64,000 bases of DNA, from positions 31,787 through 95,786 of the forward strand of contig NZ_BQXM01000019.1 in the NCBI RefSeq assembly GCF_022836495.1. The letters are read 5' to 3'. A model generated the notes under the pieces. That model saw nothing but the letters and a program-made list of their open reading frames with translations, made no database searches and was not told where the DNA came from. The translations under genes were made by a program, and so were the position numbers. Of the stretch, positions 37,214-45,902 are shown piece after piece (positions within the stretch are counted from its first letter, which is position 1; every line of letters starts with the position of its first letter). The stretch is from Desulforhabdus sp. TSK (GTDB lineage: Bacteria > Desulfobacterota > Syntrophobacteria > Syntrophobacterales > Syntrophobacteraceae).

Positions 37214-37408
37214 ATGAGCACAGCCGTACAAAACCTGATCAACTCCTTCGATCGTCTGCCCCCTGGTGAAAAACGTGAAGCCATTGTTCAGATCCTGCGA
37301 CGCAGCCGGGACCTTGACTTCCCGCCATTGTCGGACGACAAGCTCATAGAATCCGCGGAATCGGTTTTCTTGATGCCGGACGCCAGGGAGGCTTCCAGCG
37401 GTGATTAA
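37214..37408 (+). CDS. Antitoxin of a broken MazF-type module
   Basis: 64 residues from the ATG at 37214: MSTAVQNLINSFDRLPPGEK, then RREAIVQILRRS-like helix and an acidic tail ending in LMPDAREASSGD. The LP-x-x-EK start and tail fit small addiction-module antitoxins of the same general kind as the one at 57957. It overlaps the start of the truncated MazF by eight bases. The toxin is destroyed, so this is now an orphan. Confidence 0.6.
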   Translation: MSTAVQNLINSFDRLPPGEKREAIVQILRRSRDLDFPPLSDDKLIESAESVFLMPDAREASSGD

Positions 37409-37524
37409 CCCGGCACGCGGTGAAGTCAGGAGGGTGGATCTTGGGGCTTCGGCAACGGTCAGGCCATGCCTGGTGGTGAGCGTCCCGCTCGAAGTCGGTG
37501 ACAGGGCGCTTGTGGTCCTGGTGC
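37401..37524 (+). pseudogene. MazF-like toxin truncated at a CRISPR-type repeat
   Basis: GTG start at 37401. The first 41 residues match MazF/PemK toxins (PARGEVRRVDLG, then VRPCLVVSVPLEVGDRALVV), but at 37525 the reading runs straight into a degenerate CRISPR repeat and ends at 37616. The remaining two thirds of the toxin are missing. Confidence 0.7.
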
Positions 37525-37614
37525 CGGTTCATCCCGACGCCTGTGGGGAACATCTGGGCGGTTCTCGAACCGCCCCTACACGTTTCGGTTCATTCCCACG
37601 CATGTGGGGGACAT
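37525..37614 (-). CRISPR. Degenerate two-repeat CRISPR relic beyond cas3
   Basis: Two 29-bp units (37525-37553 and 37586-37614) match the main repeat with about two and three substitutions and enclose exactly 32 bases. They have the same orientation as the main array, 9 kb away on the other side of the cas genes. The enclosed 32-mer contains an inverted repeat (GGGCGGTTCTCGAACCGCCC), so it resembles a dispersed palindrome more than a phage-derived spacer. No leader is evident. Confidence 0.8.
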
Positions 37615-37989
37615 AAGATCGGAAGACCGTTGGGGGCATCCTGCGAAGACATCCGGGCACACCCCAGTTGCGGTTGCCTTTACCATATGCTTAATCTTTC
37701 AGCCTTTAATGCATGAAAACGGCAGCCATGTCCCTTCAAAAATGAGTGGCCGGCAAAAAAAGTCGCCACCCCCTGAACATTTACGTACATAAACCTCGGA
37801 GACTTGTTTTCATCGTGCAGGGTGGTGTCCTCGGAATGAGAATTTATGTGGATCGGAATGAGAGTTTGTATGGAAATGTAGGCAGGACGGGAAAGAATCC
37901 CGCCCCATAACCCCCGCATCGCGTGTTGGTGCATTCCCATGCGATTTTTTGTAAAGCCCCAGAGATCCCTCCATGTCCTCGTCCTTCTC

Positions 37990-38094
37990 CTATCACCAGA
38001 CCGTATGCATTCCAGAGAGTTGGATCTTTCGATCCCGGCTTATCAAGGGGAGCTCCATGCACAGGGCTGTCGCGGCAATGATGCGGTCCGACAT
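37990..38094 (-). pseudogene. VapC (PIN-domain) C-terminal remnant
   Basis: A 34-codon frame whose sequence (SDRIIAATALCMELPLISRD then RKI...GMHTVW) matches the last third of PIN-domain VapC toxins, including the Asp of the active site in ISRD. The ATG overlaps the vapB-like stop by one base (TGATG), so the front of vapC was removed right up to the antitoxin. Region 37616-37989 otherwise shows no gene; it has a short tandem repeat of GGAATGAGA units near 37835-37872. Confidence 0.6.
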
Positions 38095-38330
38095 CAGATA
38101 TCCTCCCGAGGGAGCTCCGCCCAGACTTCCCGGCGGGCCTCGGAAATCGTGTCTTCGGTGAGATCCAAGCCTCGCCAGAGCCCACGCAGGGACCTCCGTG
38201 TCGCAACCTTTGGGGCTTTCAAACCACGTTCAATTTCCGGTGCGATGCGTTCAATCAACCGCACCTTGTCCAAAAGCGAAAGCTGTTTAGCCAATGCAAT
38301 GACTTTTTCAAAAGTAGCCGTGTTTTCCAT
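38094..38330 (-). CDS. VapB/RelB-like antitoxin, orphaned
   Basis: 78 residues from the ATG at 38330: a helical N-terminal half (FEKVIALAKQLSLLDKVRLI) and a basic/acidic tail ending in AELPREDI. Size, tail and the following PIN remnant identify it as the antitoxin of a former vapBC pair. With the toxin gone it has no partner in view. Confidence 0.6.
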   Translation of the reverse strand: MENTATFEKVIALAKQLSLLDKVRLIERIAPEIERGLKAPKVATRRSLRGLWRGLDLTEDTISEARREVWAELPREDI

Positions 38331-38433
38331 GGGGCAACTCCACTCGACGCGGTATCCTGCCAAAACTCTGTTTATGGGGGTCTCAAAGGCTCAAACATCG
38401 AATTGCCGGACGTGCTTTACCACCCCCTGCTCC

Positions 38434-39420
38434 TCACACCAATTCCCCGGTCGATTCCGGGATCCAGCAGCGCTGCCCGTCGGGGAGCTCGATGTGGTAC
38501 CAGCCGGTGCGTTTTTCCAGGAGGGTGAATTCCGTGCCGGCGTGGAGGGGGGCCTTGAAGGCGGGCTCGAAGGTGGTGCTGTCTCCCTTGCGGGCGGTGA
38601 CTTCTTCTGCGAGGATGACCCCGGCGGGCCGGCGGGATTCCTGGTATGCATTCACGGCCAGGGAGCCGGCGAAGAGGAGGCTCAACATGGCGAAGGCCGC
38701 CATGGCGAGGCGCAGTCCCGCGGCCCGCCTGAACAGGTAGACGCCGGCGCAGACCCAGATCGCGTTGAAAAACAGCAGGAAAAGCAGGGTACGGGTGAAA
38801 AAGCCGGTGTCATAGTGCCAGAAAAAGAGGGTTTGAAACAGCCGGGCCTGGGGCTTTGGCTGGATGGTGTCGGTGCACCGACTGCGGGCAAAGGCCAGAT
38901 TTTGCTGGAGATTCGCGTCGTGTGGAATCCATTTTTCCGCCCTGCGGTAGTTCAAGACGGCTTTGCCCAGGTCCCCGAGCCGGAAATAGGTATTTCCCAA
39001 ATTATAGAACAACTTGCCGTTTTCGATGCCCCCCTCCCTCACGATGCCCTCAAAGGAGAGCGCCGCCTTGCGGAAAAGCTGCCGGGCTTCCTCCGGCTGG
39101 GTTTTCAGGAGCTCGTTTCCCTGGCGGAACGCGTTTTCCCCGTCACGGTACAGGCTCCACAGGAGGCTCTGGTCCGCGCTCATGGCCTCGAGGGGGACGA
39201 CGAGTGTCAAAAGCCCCAGGAGAAGGGCAAATATACTACGAACGGGTAAAATCCTGACTTTTGTAGGAGCGGCTTCCAGCCGCGATTCTATTGGGAGCCG
39301 GCTAGTGCAATCGCGGCTGGAAGCCGCTCCTACGAGGTCATCGATAAGCCAGGATCTCATCCGTTTGGAATATGGGAATGCCTTGATGCTGCTGCCTTTG
39401 GATATAGTGTTGATGATCAT
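38434..39420 (-). CDS. batE: BatE-like TPR/SH3 membrane protein, with in-frame repeat insertion
   Basis: 328 residues, last gene of the Bat operon. TPR repeats (about 85-165: FYNLGNTYFRLGDLGKAVLNYRRAEKWIP), two membrane helices (about 190-250) and a C-terminal bacterial SH3 domain (EEVTARKGDS ... GWYHIELPDGQRCWIPES). The ATG at 39420 overlaps the batD stop (ATGA), so coupling fixes this start. Residues 30-53 are read from a 72-base REP-like palindrome that keeps the frame and lies before the signal/anchor helix (about 59-78). No ATG exists after the repeat. The Bat system is tied to envelope stress and aerotolerance; its mechanism is not settled. Confidence 0.82.
   Translation of the reverse strand: MIINTISKGSSIKAFPYSKRMRSWLIDDLVGAASSRDCTSRLPIESRLEAAPTKVRILPVRSIFALLLGLLTLVVPLEAMSADQSLLWSLYRDGENAFRQGNELLKTQPEEARQLFRKAALSFEGIVREGGIENGKLFYNLGNTYFRLGDLGKAVLNYRRAEKWIPHDANLQQNLAFARSRCTDTIQPKPQARLFQTLFFWHYDTGFFTRTLLFLLFFNAIWVCAGVYLFRRAAGLRLAMAAFAMLSLLFAGSLAVNAYQESRRPAGVILAEEVTARKGDSTTFEPAFKAPLHAGTEFTLLEKRTGWYHIELPDGQRCWIPESTGELV
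39262..39333. repeat. REP-like palindrome inside batE
   Basis: Third copy of the GTAGGAGCGGC family, arms complete on both sides, length 72 bases (24 codons), within the 5' part of batE. Confidence 0.85.
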
Positions 39421-41357
39421 ATGGAAATCTTCCGCTCCAGGGCTTCGATGATCTGCATGGCCTCGCGCTCCAGGTCCTCGAGGGATTCTCCGCTCGCCGA
39501 TGAGGGCCCGGAAGCTCCCCCGCCGTACCGTCCCTGCTCACACCGGGCGAAGAGCTGCTCCAGGCGGTGGAGGACGGCTTCGTCCACTCCCCGGGCGGCC
39601 AGCAGTCCCCGGACATCCTGGAAAGTCAAGGCCGCTCCCTCTTTTTTCAACTTATCACCGAGATACTGCCGGACCGCTTGGAGGATCCGGGCGTACGCCT
39701 CGCCGCCCGCCGAGGAGGTGTCGTCTTGCACCCCTTTCATGTTTCGCTTGAAGGCCTGGAGCGCTCTCCTGGCGCGGAACCTGTCCGGGTCGGCCACCCT
39801 CTCCCGATGCCTGCGCATGGCCAGGAAAAGCACCACGTAAAGGGAAAAGGGGAGGGTCAGCGCCGCCAGCCACAGGGGGGAGCGCAGCACCGTCGAAACC
39901 CCGAACTTCTGGTTCACCAGCAGGTCCGGCCCTTCGTAGTTGTGGGCGATCCCCTGGGACCAGGCTTCCAGCTCGTTCCTGGCGGCCGGGGCCGGCATCC
40001 GCCCCTCGGCATCCGAAGCCGTCACCACCCGCGTCGGCTTGACCTGCAGCGGAATGGGCGGGCTTTGAGCCACCTGGTACTTCCCCTGCTCCGGGTCGAA
40101 GGTGGCAAACCGCAGGGGGGGAATCGCCGTGACGGAGTCGCTTTTTGCCCGGAGGGTCTGGGTGAAGGTTTTGACTCCGTCTTTCACGACGCCTGCAGCC
40201 ATTTCTTCGGGAACCTTGAATTCTTTTTCCAGCGTATCGTTATGAAAAAGGGACGCCGGCTGGATGCTCTCGAGATTGCCCGACCCCTTGATGGAGACGG
40301 TCAGTGTGATGGGGTCCCCCACATTCACCTGGGTGGGGTGCGCAGCGACCTCCATGTGAAAACGACCGACAGCACCGGAAAAATCCTTCGGCCTGCCCTC
40401 AGCGGGGAGAGGCAGCACCGTCAGGGAGAGGGGCTCCGACCGGGCCACGAAGGTCTTGAAAATTTCTCGGCGTCCAGGCCTGAAAAAATCGTCGTTCATG
40501 AAATCGTCCATCGGATTGCCGCTTCGCCTGCGCGGATCACGGGCGATCCCGGTCAGGGCCTTGCAGGATACACTGGATGGGGGGACTTCCAGAGTGCCGG
40601 GCTGGGAGGCGGACACCACTTTGGTGAATGAAAGGGTCATGTATTCCCTGCCGTTGGTGCTTTCCCGTCCTTTTTCGCCGATGGCCGTTCCCTGGCCCAG
40701 GGGGACCTGGTAGTACTGCTTTCCGTTACCCTGGTCCACCTGGGGGTCCGAAAAAACCAGGCCGGGGACTTCCAGGATGGGCAGGTGAAAGGCGAAATCC
40801 TTGACATCGCGCGCCAGGTACCACGTCACCGTCATGCGCACGGGTTCTCCCACGTAGAACCGGGTCTTGGAAAAAGAGACCTTCAGGTGAAAATCCTCGG
40901 TGGTTTCCGGCGGCTCCACCTGGAGGAGGATCGGCTGTGTCGGGTAGGTTTTTCCATCCACCGGCACGGACAATGAAGGAATCGTGATGCGGCCGGTCTT
41001 CTTCGGGGTCAGCTGAAAGGAAAGCACATACCCGTGGGTTTCTACCTTGCTCATCCGGCCGTTGACGATGGTGATGGATGAGCTGCTGTTGCTCCGGCTC
41101 CCCAGGGATTCCACTGAAAAATCATGGAGGGCGCTCATATCCGGCGGCTGCGTCGCCGGGGAGACGTCCTGTCCTTCCACCTGGATTTGGAGCAGGAAGG
41201 GCTCCCCCAGGGTGACGGTTACCCTTTCCACCAGAGCCCGGACGGAGATGTCCGCAGCGCCCCATGCACCCTGGCCGGCTCCCGCGGCGAAAACCAGGGC
41301 GCAGGCCGCCAGCAGCACCATCGCATGGCGTCCCGTCAGCATTTTAAGCCTGTTCAT
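39417..41357 (-). CDS. batD: BatD-like protein (oxygen tolerance family)
   Basis: 646 residues. Signal peptide (about 10-32), then tandem immunoglobulin-like domains of the BatD family (VTVTLGEPFLLQIQVEG, KVSFSKTRFYVGEPVRMTVTW, HPTQVNVGDPITLTVSI), a membrane helix (about 500-520) and a cytoplasmic tail of about 120 residues. It probably presents a periplasmic binding platform for the VWA proteins BatA/BatB. Two bases separate its start from the batC stop. Confidence 0.88.
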   Translation of the reverse strand: MNRLKMLTGRHAMVLLAACALVFAAGAGQGAWGAADISVRALVERVTVTLGEPFLLQIQVEGQDVSPATQPPDMSALHDFSVESLGSRSNSSSSITIVNGRMSKVETHGYVLSFQLTPKKTGRITIPSLSVPVDGKTYPTQPILLQVEPPETTEDFHLKVSFSKTRFYVGEPVRMTVTWYLARDVKDFAFHLPILEVPGLVFSDPQVDQGNGKQYYQVPLGQGTAIGEKGRESTNGREYMTLSFTKVVSASQPGTLEVPPSSVSCKALTGIARDPRRRSGNPMDDFMNDDFFRPGRREIFKTFVARSEPLSLTVLPLPAEGRPKDFSGAVGRFHMEVAAHPTQVNVGDPITLTVSIKGSGNLESIQPASLFHNDTLEKEFKVPEEMAAGVVKDGVKTFTQTLRAKSDSVTAIPPLRFATFDPEQGKYQVAQSPPIPLQVKPTRVVTASDAEGRMPAPAARNELEAWSQGIAHNYEGPDLLVNQKFGVSTVLRSPLWLAALTLPFSLYVVLFLAMRRHRERVADPDRFRARRALQAFKRNMKGVQDDTSSAGGEAYARILQAVRQYLGDKLKKEGAALTFQDVRGLLAARGVDEAVLHRLEQLFARCEQGRYGGGASGPSSASGESLEDLEREAMQIIEALERKISI

Positions 41358-41359
41358 CG

Positions 41360-42367
41360 CTACCAGTCCTTATCCACCGGCTGGGCTCCCCCCGGACGAG
41401 ACCGTTGGAGCAGCAGCCGATTTTCTTTTTCCTCCTGAAGGATATCCTGGGCCTGTTCCTGGATTGCCTGCCGGGCCTTTTCGTCTACAAGTGTGTCCTC
41501 CCTGCCTTCGCCCATCGATTCCTTGGCGGAGGCAGGATCTTTCTGCTGCCTTCCGGGCTGGTTTTTTCCCTCGGGGGGCTGCTGGGAAGCGGAGGCCGGC
41601 GACGGCTTTCCCCGGGAATCCTTTTTCTCCCGGTCCTGCGCCTGGGGAGGAGGGGACGAGCCGTCGTCCTTCTGTTCGTCCTTCCCCCGGGGTCCGGACT
41701 CCTCTGGGTTCCCGGCCTTCTGCTCCTGCCGGGAGTCGTTTTCCTCCTGCTGATCCCCCTGCTCCGCCCCCGTTTCCTGGCGCTGCTTTGGGGTTTCCTG
41801 CTGCTCCTGCTGCTTCCCGGCGGCTTCTTCTTCCTGCTCCTGGATCCGGTCCATCAGTTCCTTGAGCTTGATGCGCGCGATCTCGATGTTTTCCCCGGCT
41901 TCGACCAGGCTGGGGTCCGCTCGCAGGGCGTTTTGAAAGTGGCGGATGCTCCGTTCGTAGAGGGGGAGCGCTTCCCGGGGAGAGGCGGGCACTTTCTTTT
42001 CCCCCTCGATGAAATCGACGTGGCCGAGGTTGAATTGGCATTTGGCCTCCAGGGCGGGATTCTTTGCCTGAATGGCCGCAGCCTCGTAAGCCTCACGCGC
42101 TTTGGCCGTGTCGCCCTTCTGAAGGGTGGCGTTTCCCTTGTTGAAGAGAATTTCCGGGCTGTCGGGTTGCTCCCGCTCCGCCTGTTCATAAGCCTGCAGC
42201 GCTTCATCATATTTCCCCGCCCGGTAGAGGGCGTTTCCCTCCTCCGTCAGGCCACGGGCCGAGTTGGCCTCTATTGCACCCGATGGAAAAATGACAAAGA
42301 ATAGCACTATACCCCAATATACCCAAAGCAGGCAGGTCACCTGCTTCCAATGCGTCGTGTCTCTCAT
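41360..42367 (-). CDS. batC: BatC-like TPR protein with disordered Gln/Glu-rich tail
   Basis: 335 residues from the ATG at 42367 (site AGGGGTG); earlier in-frame starts to 42400 are read from a repeat-like tail of batB. An N-terminal membrane segment (about 10-28) is followed by three TPRs (GNALYRAGKYDEALQAYEQA and similar) and a long low-complexity region rich in Q, E, K and P (about 165-320). TPR proteins of this kind accompany BatA/BatB. The composition of the tail gives it no recognisable fold. Confidence 0.85.
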   Translation of the reverse strand: MRDTTHWKQVTCLLWVYWGIVLFFVIFPSGAIEANSARGLTEEGNALYRAGKYDEALQAYEQAEREQPDSPEILFNKGNATLQKGDTAKAREAYEAAAIQAKNPALEAKCQFNLGHVDFIEGEKKVPASPREALPLYERSIRHFQNALRADPSLVEAGENIEIARIKLKELMDRIQEQEEEAAGKQQEQQETPKQRQETGAEQGDQQEENDSRQEQKAGNPEESGPRGKDEQKDDGSSPPPQAQDREKKDSRGKPSPASASQQPPEGKNQPGRQQKDPASAKESMGEGREDTLVDEKARQAIQEQAQDILQEEKENRLLLQRSRPGGAQPVDKDW

Positions 42368-42400
42368 GGAGCACCCCTGTTTGGCGTTCATCAGCGTCAA

Positions 42401-43456
42401 TCAGCGCTCTGTCAGCGTCTTCAGCGTCCCATTTTTTTCGTCACTTCGCTTCCTTTCCCGTATCCAGGGCTCAAGCAGAAGCAGCATCAGCGCGGCGGCC
42501 AAGAAGATCTGGAACTTCTCTTCGTAGCGCTGGATGGAGAGGGATTCCAGCTGAGTCTTTTCCGCCCGGGCCACCAGCTCTTCATAAATGCTCCCGAGGT
42601 CGAAGGTTCCCGTGGCGACGTTGAGGTACTGCCCTCCCGGCGTGGCGTCCACCATTTTGCGCAGAGTGTCCGCATCCAGGCGGGTCCAGACCTCCCGGCC
42701 CCCGTAGCTCAGGAAGGTGCGCTCTCCCTTTTCATTCACGATGGGGATGCGCTGGCCTTCCTCCTCGTCCCCCAGCCCGACGGCCAGGAGGCGGATGCCG
42801 CGCTCTCCGGCCTCCCTGGCGGCTTCCACGGGAAGGCTGTCGTGGTCTTCGCCGTCCGTGATGAGGATGATGTCCTTGAACCGCTTGAGGCGGTCGCTGA
42901 AGACCTCGTCCAGGGTCTTGCGGAGGGCATCCCCCATGTGGGTGCCTCCGCGCTCGATACTGTCCACGCCGATGTCTTCCAGCATGAGACGGAAGAAAGC
43001 GTAGTCCTGGGTGAGAGGGCATTTGACGACGGCCGTCCCCGCAAAGGCCACCAGGGCCACGCGGTCTCCCCTCAGTCGCTCCAGCAGATCCATGACGGCC
43101 AGCTTGGAACGTTCCAGGCGGTTGGGCTTGAGGTCCTCCGCCAGCATGCTGCGCGACACATCCAGCAGGATGACCACGTCCCGCCCTTTGTGCTCCACCT
43201 TTTGGGGCCGGGGGCTCCATTGGGGGCGGGTGAGGGCCGCCACGATGAAGAGCGTCGCCAGCAGAACGAGACCTCTTTTGGCCCATTGCCTCGAACGGCT
43301 GGCCGAAGCGTTGATATGCCGGAGGAGAGGGACCTCGGCGAAGCTTCGGAGGGCCTGGTCTTTTTTGTGAAATCCGTAAAGGCAGACGCCCGCCAGGAAC
43401 GGCAGGAGCCAGAGCAGGGTGAGCATTTCAGGGCTTCCCATGTGGAGCGTGCTCAT
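42401..43456 (-). CDS. batB: BatB-like VWA-domain membrane protein
   Basis: 351 residues from the ATG at 43456, which overlaps the batA stop (ATGA). Two N-terminal helices (about 8-25 and 55-75), a von Willebrand A domain with the MIDAS motif DVSRSMLAEDL and TDGEDHD, and a C-terminal helix (about 315-335). The VWA domain binds a divalent metal and a partner protein. The paralogue batA precedes it. Confidence 0.92.
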   Translation of the reverse strand: MSTLHMGSPEMLTLLWLLPFLAGVCLYGFHKKDQALRSFAEVPLLRHINASASRSRQWAKRGLVLLATLFIVAALTRPQWSPRPQKVEHKGRDVVILLDVSRSMLAEDLKPNRLERSKLAVMDLLERLRGDRVALVAFAGTAVVKCPLTQDYAFFRLMLEDIGVDSIERGGTHMGDALRKTLDEVFSDRLKRFKDIILITDGEDHDSLPVEAAREAGERGIRLLAVGLGDEEEGQRIPIVNEKGERTFLSYGGREVWTRLDADTLRKMVDATPGGQYLNVATGTFDLGSIYEELVARAEKTQLESLSIQRYEEKFQIFLAAALMLLLLEPWIRERKRSDEKNGTLKTLTER

Positions 43457-44568
43457 GGAATCCTCCTGAAAAGTGTGCTGGAAAGCCAGAGCTCCCCGCA
43501 GAGCAGCAGCAGGGCGGCCAAGACGAACGGCGTGAACTTCTCGGCATAGTCGGTGTAGCGCAGGGCCTGGATTTCGGTCTTTTCCAACCGGTCGATCTCT
43601 TGATACACGGCCCGGAGCTGGTCGGCGGATTCCGCCGGCCAGTAGGCGCCGCCCGTTTCCCGGGCGATGGCCCGGAGGGTGGCTTCGTCCACTCCGGGGC
43701 CGCCGGGAACTTTGAAGGAGCCGAGAGGCGTCTGGATGGTCATGAAGGATTCCCGGCCGCCGATGCCGATGGCGTAGACCTTCACGCCCCATTCCCTGGC
43801 CAGGCGCGCCGCCTCTTCGGGGGAGCGCTTTCCGGCATTGTTCTGTCCGTCGGTGAGGAGAATGATGATCTTGCTCTTGATCTGGTAGTCCTGGTCACGA
43901 CCGGGGCTCGATGCGTCATCGGCCGCCGGAGCACCCCCCGAAGACGCCGCCCATGCGACGGAATGGGATTTTTTCAGGCGCTCTTCGGCCGTCTCGAGGC
44001 GCGCTGCCGCCAGGGCAAGGCCGTCGCCGATGGCCGTCCCGTCCTCATTTTTTCGGGTGACGAGCTGAATGTTTGCCATGAAGGGGTCCAGGGCGCCGTG
44101 GCTCAGCGTGAGGGGGCAGACCGTGTCGGCATAGCGGGCGAAAGTCACCAGGCCGATGAGATCATTGGGCCTTCCCTGGAGGTCCTTTCCGTTTCCCTGC
44201 ACGAATTCCCTGAAAAGCTCCTTCACGACGTCCAGCCGGGTGAGCTGCCGGCCGTGGTACTCGAGCTCCTGTCCCATGCTGCCCGATCGGTCCACCACCA
44301 TCTGGATGGCGATCCCCTCCCGCACGTCGCGCACCTCCTCCCTGCCCAGCTGGGGGCGGGCGAGACCCACCGTCAGGAGAGCCACCGCCGCCAGGCGCAG
44401 TATGAGGGGAAGGTCCCTGAAGCGTGCTTTCCAGGAGAGCGCGCAGGCCCGGGCGTTCCTGACGGACGAGAATTTGAGGGGGGCGGTTTCTCCACGTCGG
44501 CGCACCCACCAGAACCAAACGGGCAGGGCGGCGAGGAGAAGCAGTGCCCAAGGGAATTCAAAGCGCAT
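43453..44568 (-). CDS. batA: BatA-like VWA-domain membrane protein
   Basis: 371 residues with the same architecture as the next gene: N-terminal helices (about 5-20, 55-70), a VWA domain with MIDAS residues in MVVDRSGSMGQEL and LLTDGQNNAG, and a C-terminal helix. Relative to batB the domain carries an insertion of about 25 residues rich in Ser/Ala/Gly (SSGGAPAADDASSPGRD). Acts at the membrane in the MoxR/Bat system. Confidence 0.92.
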   Translation of the reverse strand: MRFEFPWALLLLAALPVWFWWVRRRGETAPLKFSSVRNARACALSWKARFRDLPLILRLAAVALLTVGLARPQLGREEVRDVREGIAIQMVVDRSGSMGQELEYHGRQLTRLDVVKELFREFVQGNGKDLQGRPNDLIGLVTFARYADTVCPLTLSHGALDPFMANIQLVTRKNEDGTAIGDGLALAAARLETAEERLKKSHSVAWAASSGGAPAADDASSPGRDQDYQIKSKIIILLTDGQNNAGKRSPEEAARLAREWGVKVYAIGIGGRESFMTIQTPLGSFKVPGGPGVDEATLRAIARETGGAYWPAESADQLRAVYQEIDRLEKTEIQALRYTDYAEKFTPFVLAALLLLCGELWLSSTLFRRIP

Positions 44569-44610
44569 GGCGTTCCTTTGATGCCTGCTTATTTCTTTTC
44601 ATCGGATCGA

Positions 44611-44631
44611 GGGGCATAAAATGCACCCTAC
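44611..44631. repeat. Palindromic element (ATGCACC family), short copy
   Basis: GGGGCATAAAATGCACC followed by CTAC, between batA and the upstream gene. The palindrome is imperfect on the left. Confidence 0.5.
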
Positions 44632-45773
44632 GTTAAGTCAGCACCATTGCCCCCGGGCTCCGGCCGTGTGGCGTCGATGAAGGCTCTGCATGCCTCGATG
44701 TGCCGTTCCGCCTCTTCCCGCGTCACGTGGTCGGCGGCAAATTTCACCAGGTCGCAGCGTTTGAGAAATTCATCCAGCAGGTGCTGCTGTTCGGCAGTAA
44801 ACGGGCTCCTTCCATGCAGCGTTGCCAGGAACTCCTCGGTGGTGAGCTTCGGAGCGTGCAGGCCGAAGCGGTTTTCCATGTACAGGCGAATCACGTCGGA
44901 AATGCGGGAGAAAAAGTCCTTCAGGGCGCCCCGGTCCAGCAGACCCTCGTCGAGGATTTCCTGGAGCTGGCGGTAGGCCAGTTCATGGGGGAGAAGGGGA
45001 GGAGGCGCTCCATGGCCATTGCCTCCACGCCGCCGCCGGGTCCACCAGAACCCAGCGGCGCCCAGACCGGCCAGCAGCGCAAGACCGGCTCCAGCGGCCA
45101 TCCAGGGGACGAGGGAACGGGGAAGCTCCACGGGGCCGAAGATGGGATGGAGCTGCAGCTCCCGCCGTTCTTCTCCCAGCAGAGACCGGACCTGGATCGC
45201 CAGCTCCTCCGTCTGGATGCGCCGGCTCTCTCGGTCCGAAGATTTCTCAGAATCTTTTGCCGGCGGGAGGAAAACGATTTCCATGGGCGCAATGGTATAT
45301 TGCCCCGACAGGAACGGTTCGAGGGTGTACCGCTTCCTGGTGCGCACCAGCCCCTCGGCGGTCAGCTCCGGGCCGTCGGTCCAGTAGTCGGTGATCTTGA
45401 GCTCACCCAGCTTTTGGCCCATGGTGGGAAACTCGACCTGGTAGCCTTCAGGGGCGTCGGCTTCGAGGGTGAGCTGCAGGGATTCGGCGACAGTGAGTGC
45501 ATCCTTGTCGACGTGAAGCCGCACATGGAGAGGGCCATCCTCGTAGGCCCTGCTGATTTTGTGTGCCTGGGGGGGCACTTCAACGGATTTTCCAGGGGGC
45601 GCTTCCCTGCAGGCGGCAAAGGCGGGCAGAACGAGCAGCATGGCCAGGAGAAAGCGGAGAGAGCCGGCCGCACTCCGAAGAATTCCCGCAACCGGTCTTG
45701 AAACAGCTCCGGCCGGTGTATGTCCGACAATGGGCGTCATGGCGACAAAAAACCTATCCTCGATGGGGTGCAA
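44628..45773 (-). CDS. BatD/DUF4381-like lipoprotein of the Bat operon
   Basis: 381 residues. A likely lipoprotein signal (LLAMLLVLPAFAAC, with the lipobox Cys about residue 55; an ATG at residue 12 is an alternative start), an extracytoplasmic beta domain (about 75-200), a membrane helix (about 225-245) and a cytoplasmic domain of about 130 residues (LAYRQLQEILDEGLLDRG ... FLKRCDLVKFA) of the type found in DUF4381/BatD C-termini. It sits between the DUF58 gene and batA, the place where DUF4381 proteins occur in MoxR operons. Confidence 0.75.
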   Translation of the reverse strand: MHPIEDRFFVAMTPIVGHTPAGAVSRPVAGILRSAAGSLRFLLAMLLVLPAFAACREAPPGKSVEVPPQAHKISRAYEDGPLHVRLHVDKDALTVAESLQLTLEADAPEGYQVEFPTMGQKLGELKITDYWTDGPELTAEGLVRTRKRYTLEPFLSGQYTIAPMEIVFLPPAKDSEKSSDRESRRIQTEELAIQVRSLLGEERRELQLHPIFGPVELPRSLVPWMAAGAGLALLAGLGAAGFWWTRRRRGGNGHGAPPPLLPHELAYRQLQEILDEGLLDRGALKDFFSRISDVIRLYMENRFGLHAPKLTTEEFLATLHGRSPFTAEQQHLLDEFLKRCDLVKFAADHVTREEAERHIEACRAFIDATRPEPGGNGADLT

Positions 45774-45802
45774 AATGTTCGATTTGATGGCTTCCTGTTT
45801 TT

Positions 45803-45861
45803 TGTAGGAGCGGCATCCTGCCGCGACAGTGAGCCAGTCGCGGCAGGATGCCGCTCCTACA
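45803..45861. repeat. REP-like palindrome (GTAGGAGCGGC family)
   Basis: Tight copy with near-perfect arms (GTAGGAGCGGCATCCTGCCG and its complement) and a short loop, between the DUF58 gene and the DUF4381-like gene. Confidence 0.85.
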
Positions 45862-45902
45862 AAAAGAAGCTTTCACTCCCTGATCTGCATACCCTGATGA
45901 GT

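Noticed and set aside
39567..43549. Long plus-strand open frames opposite batD, batC and batB
   Set aside because: Antisense shadows of genes with clear domains and coupled starts.
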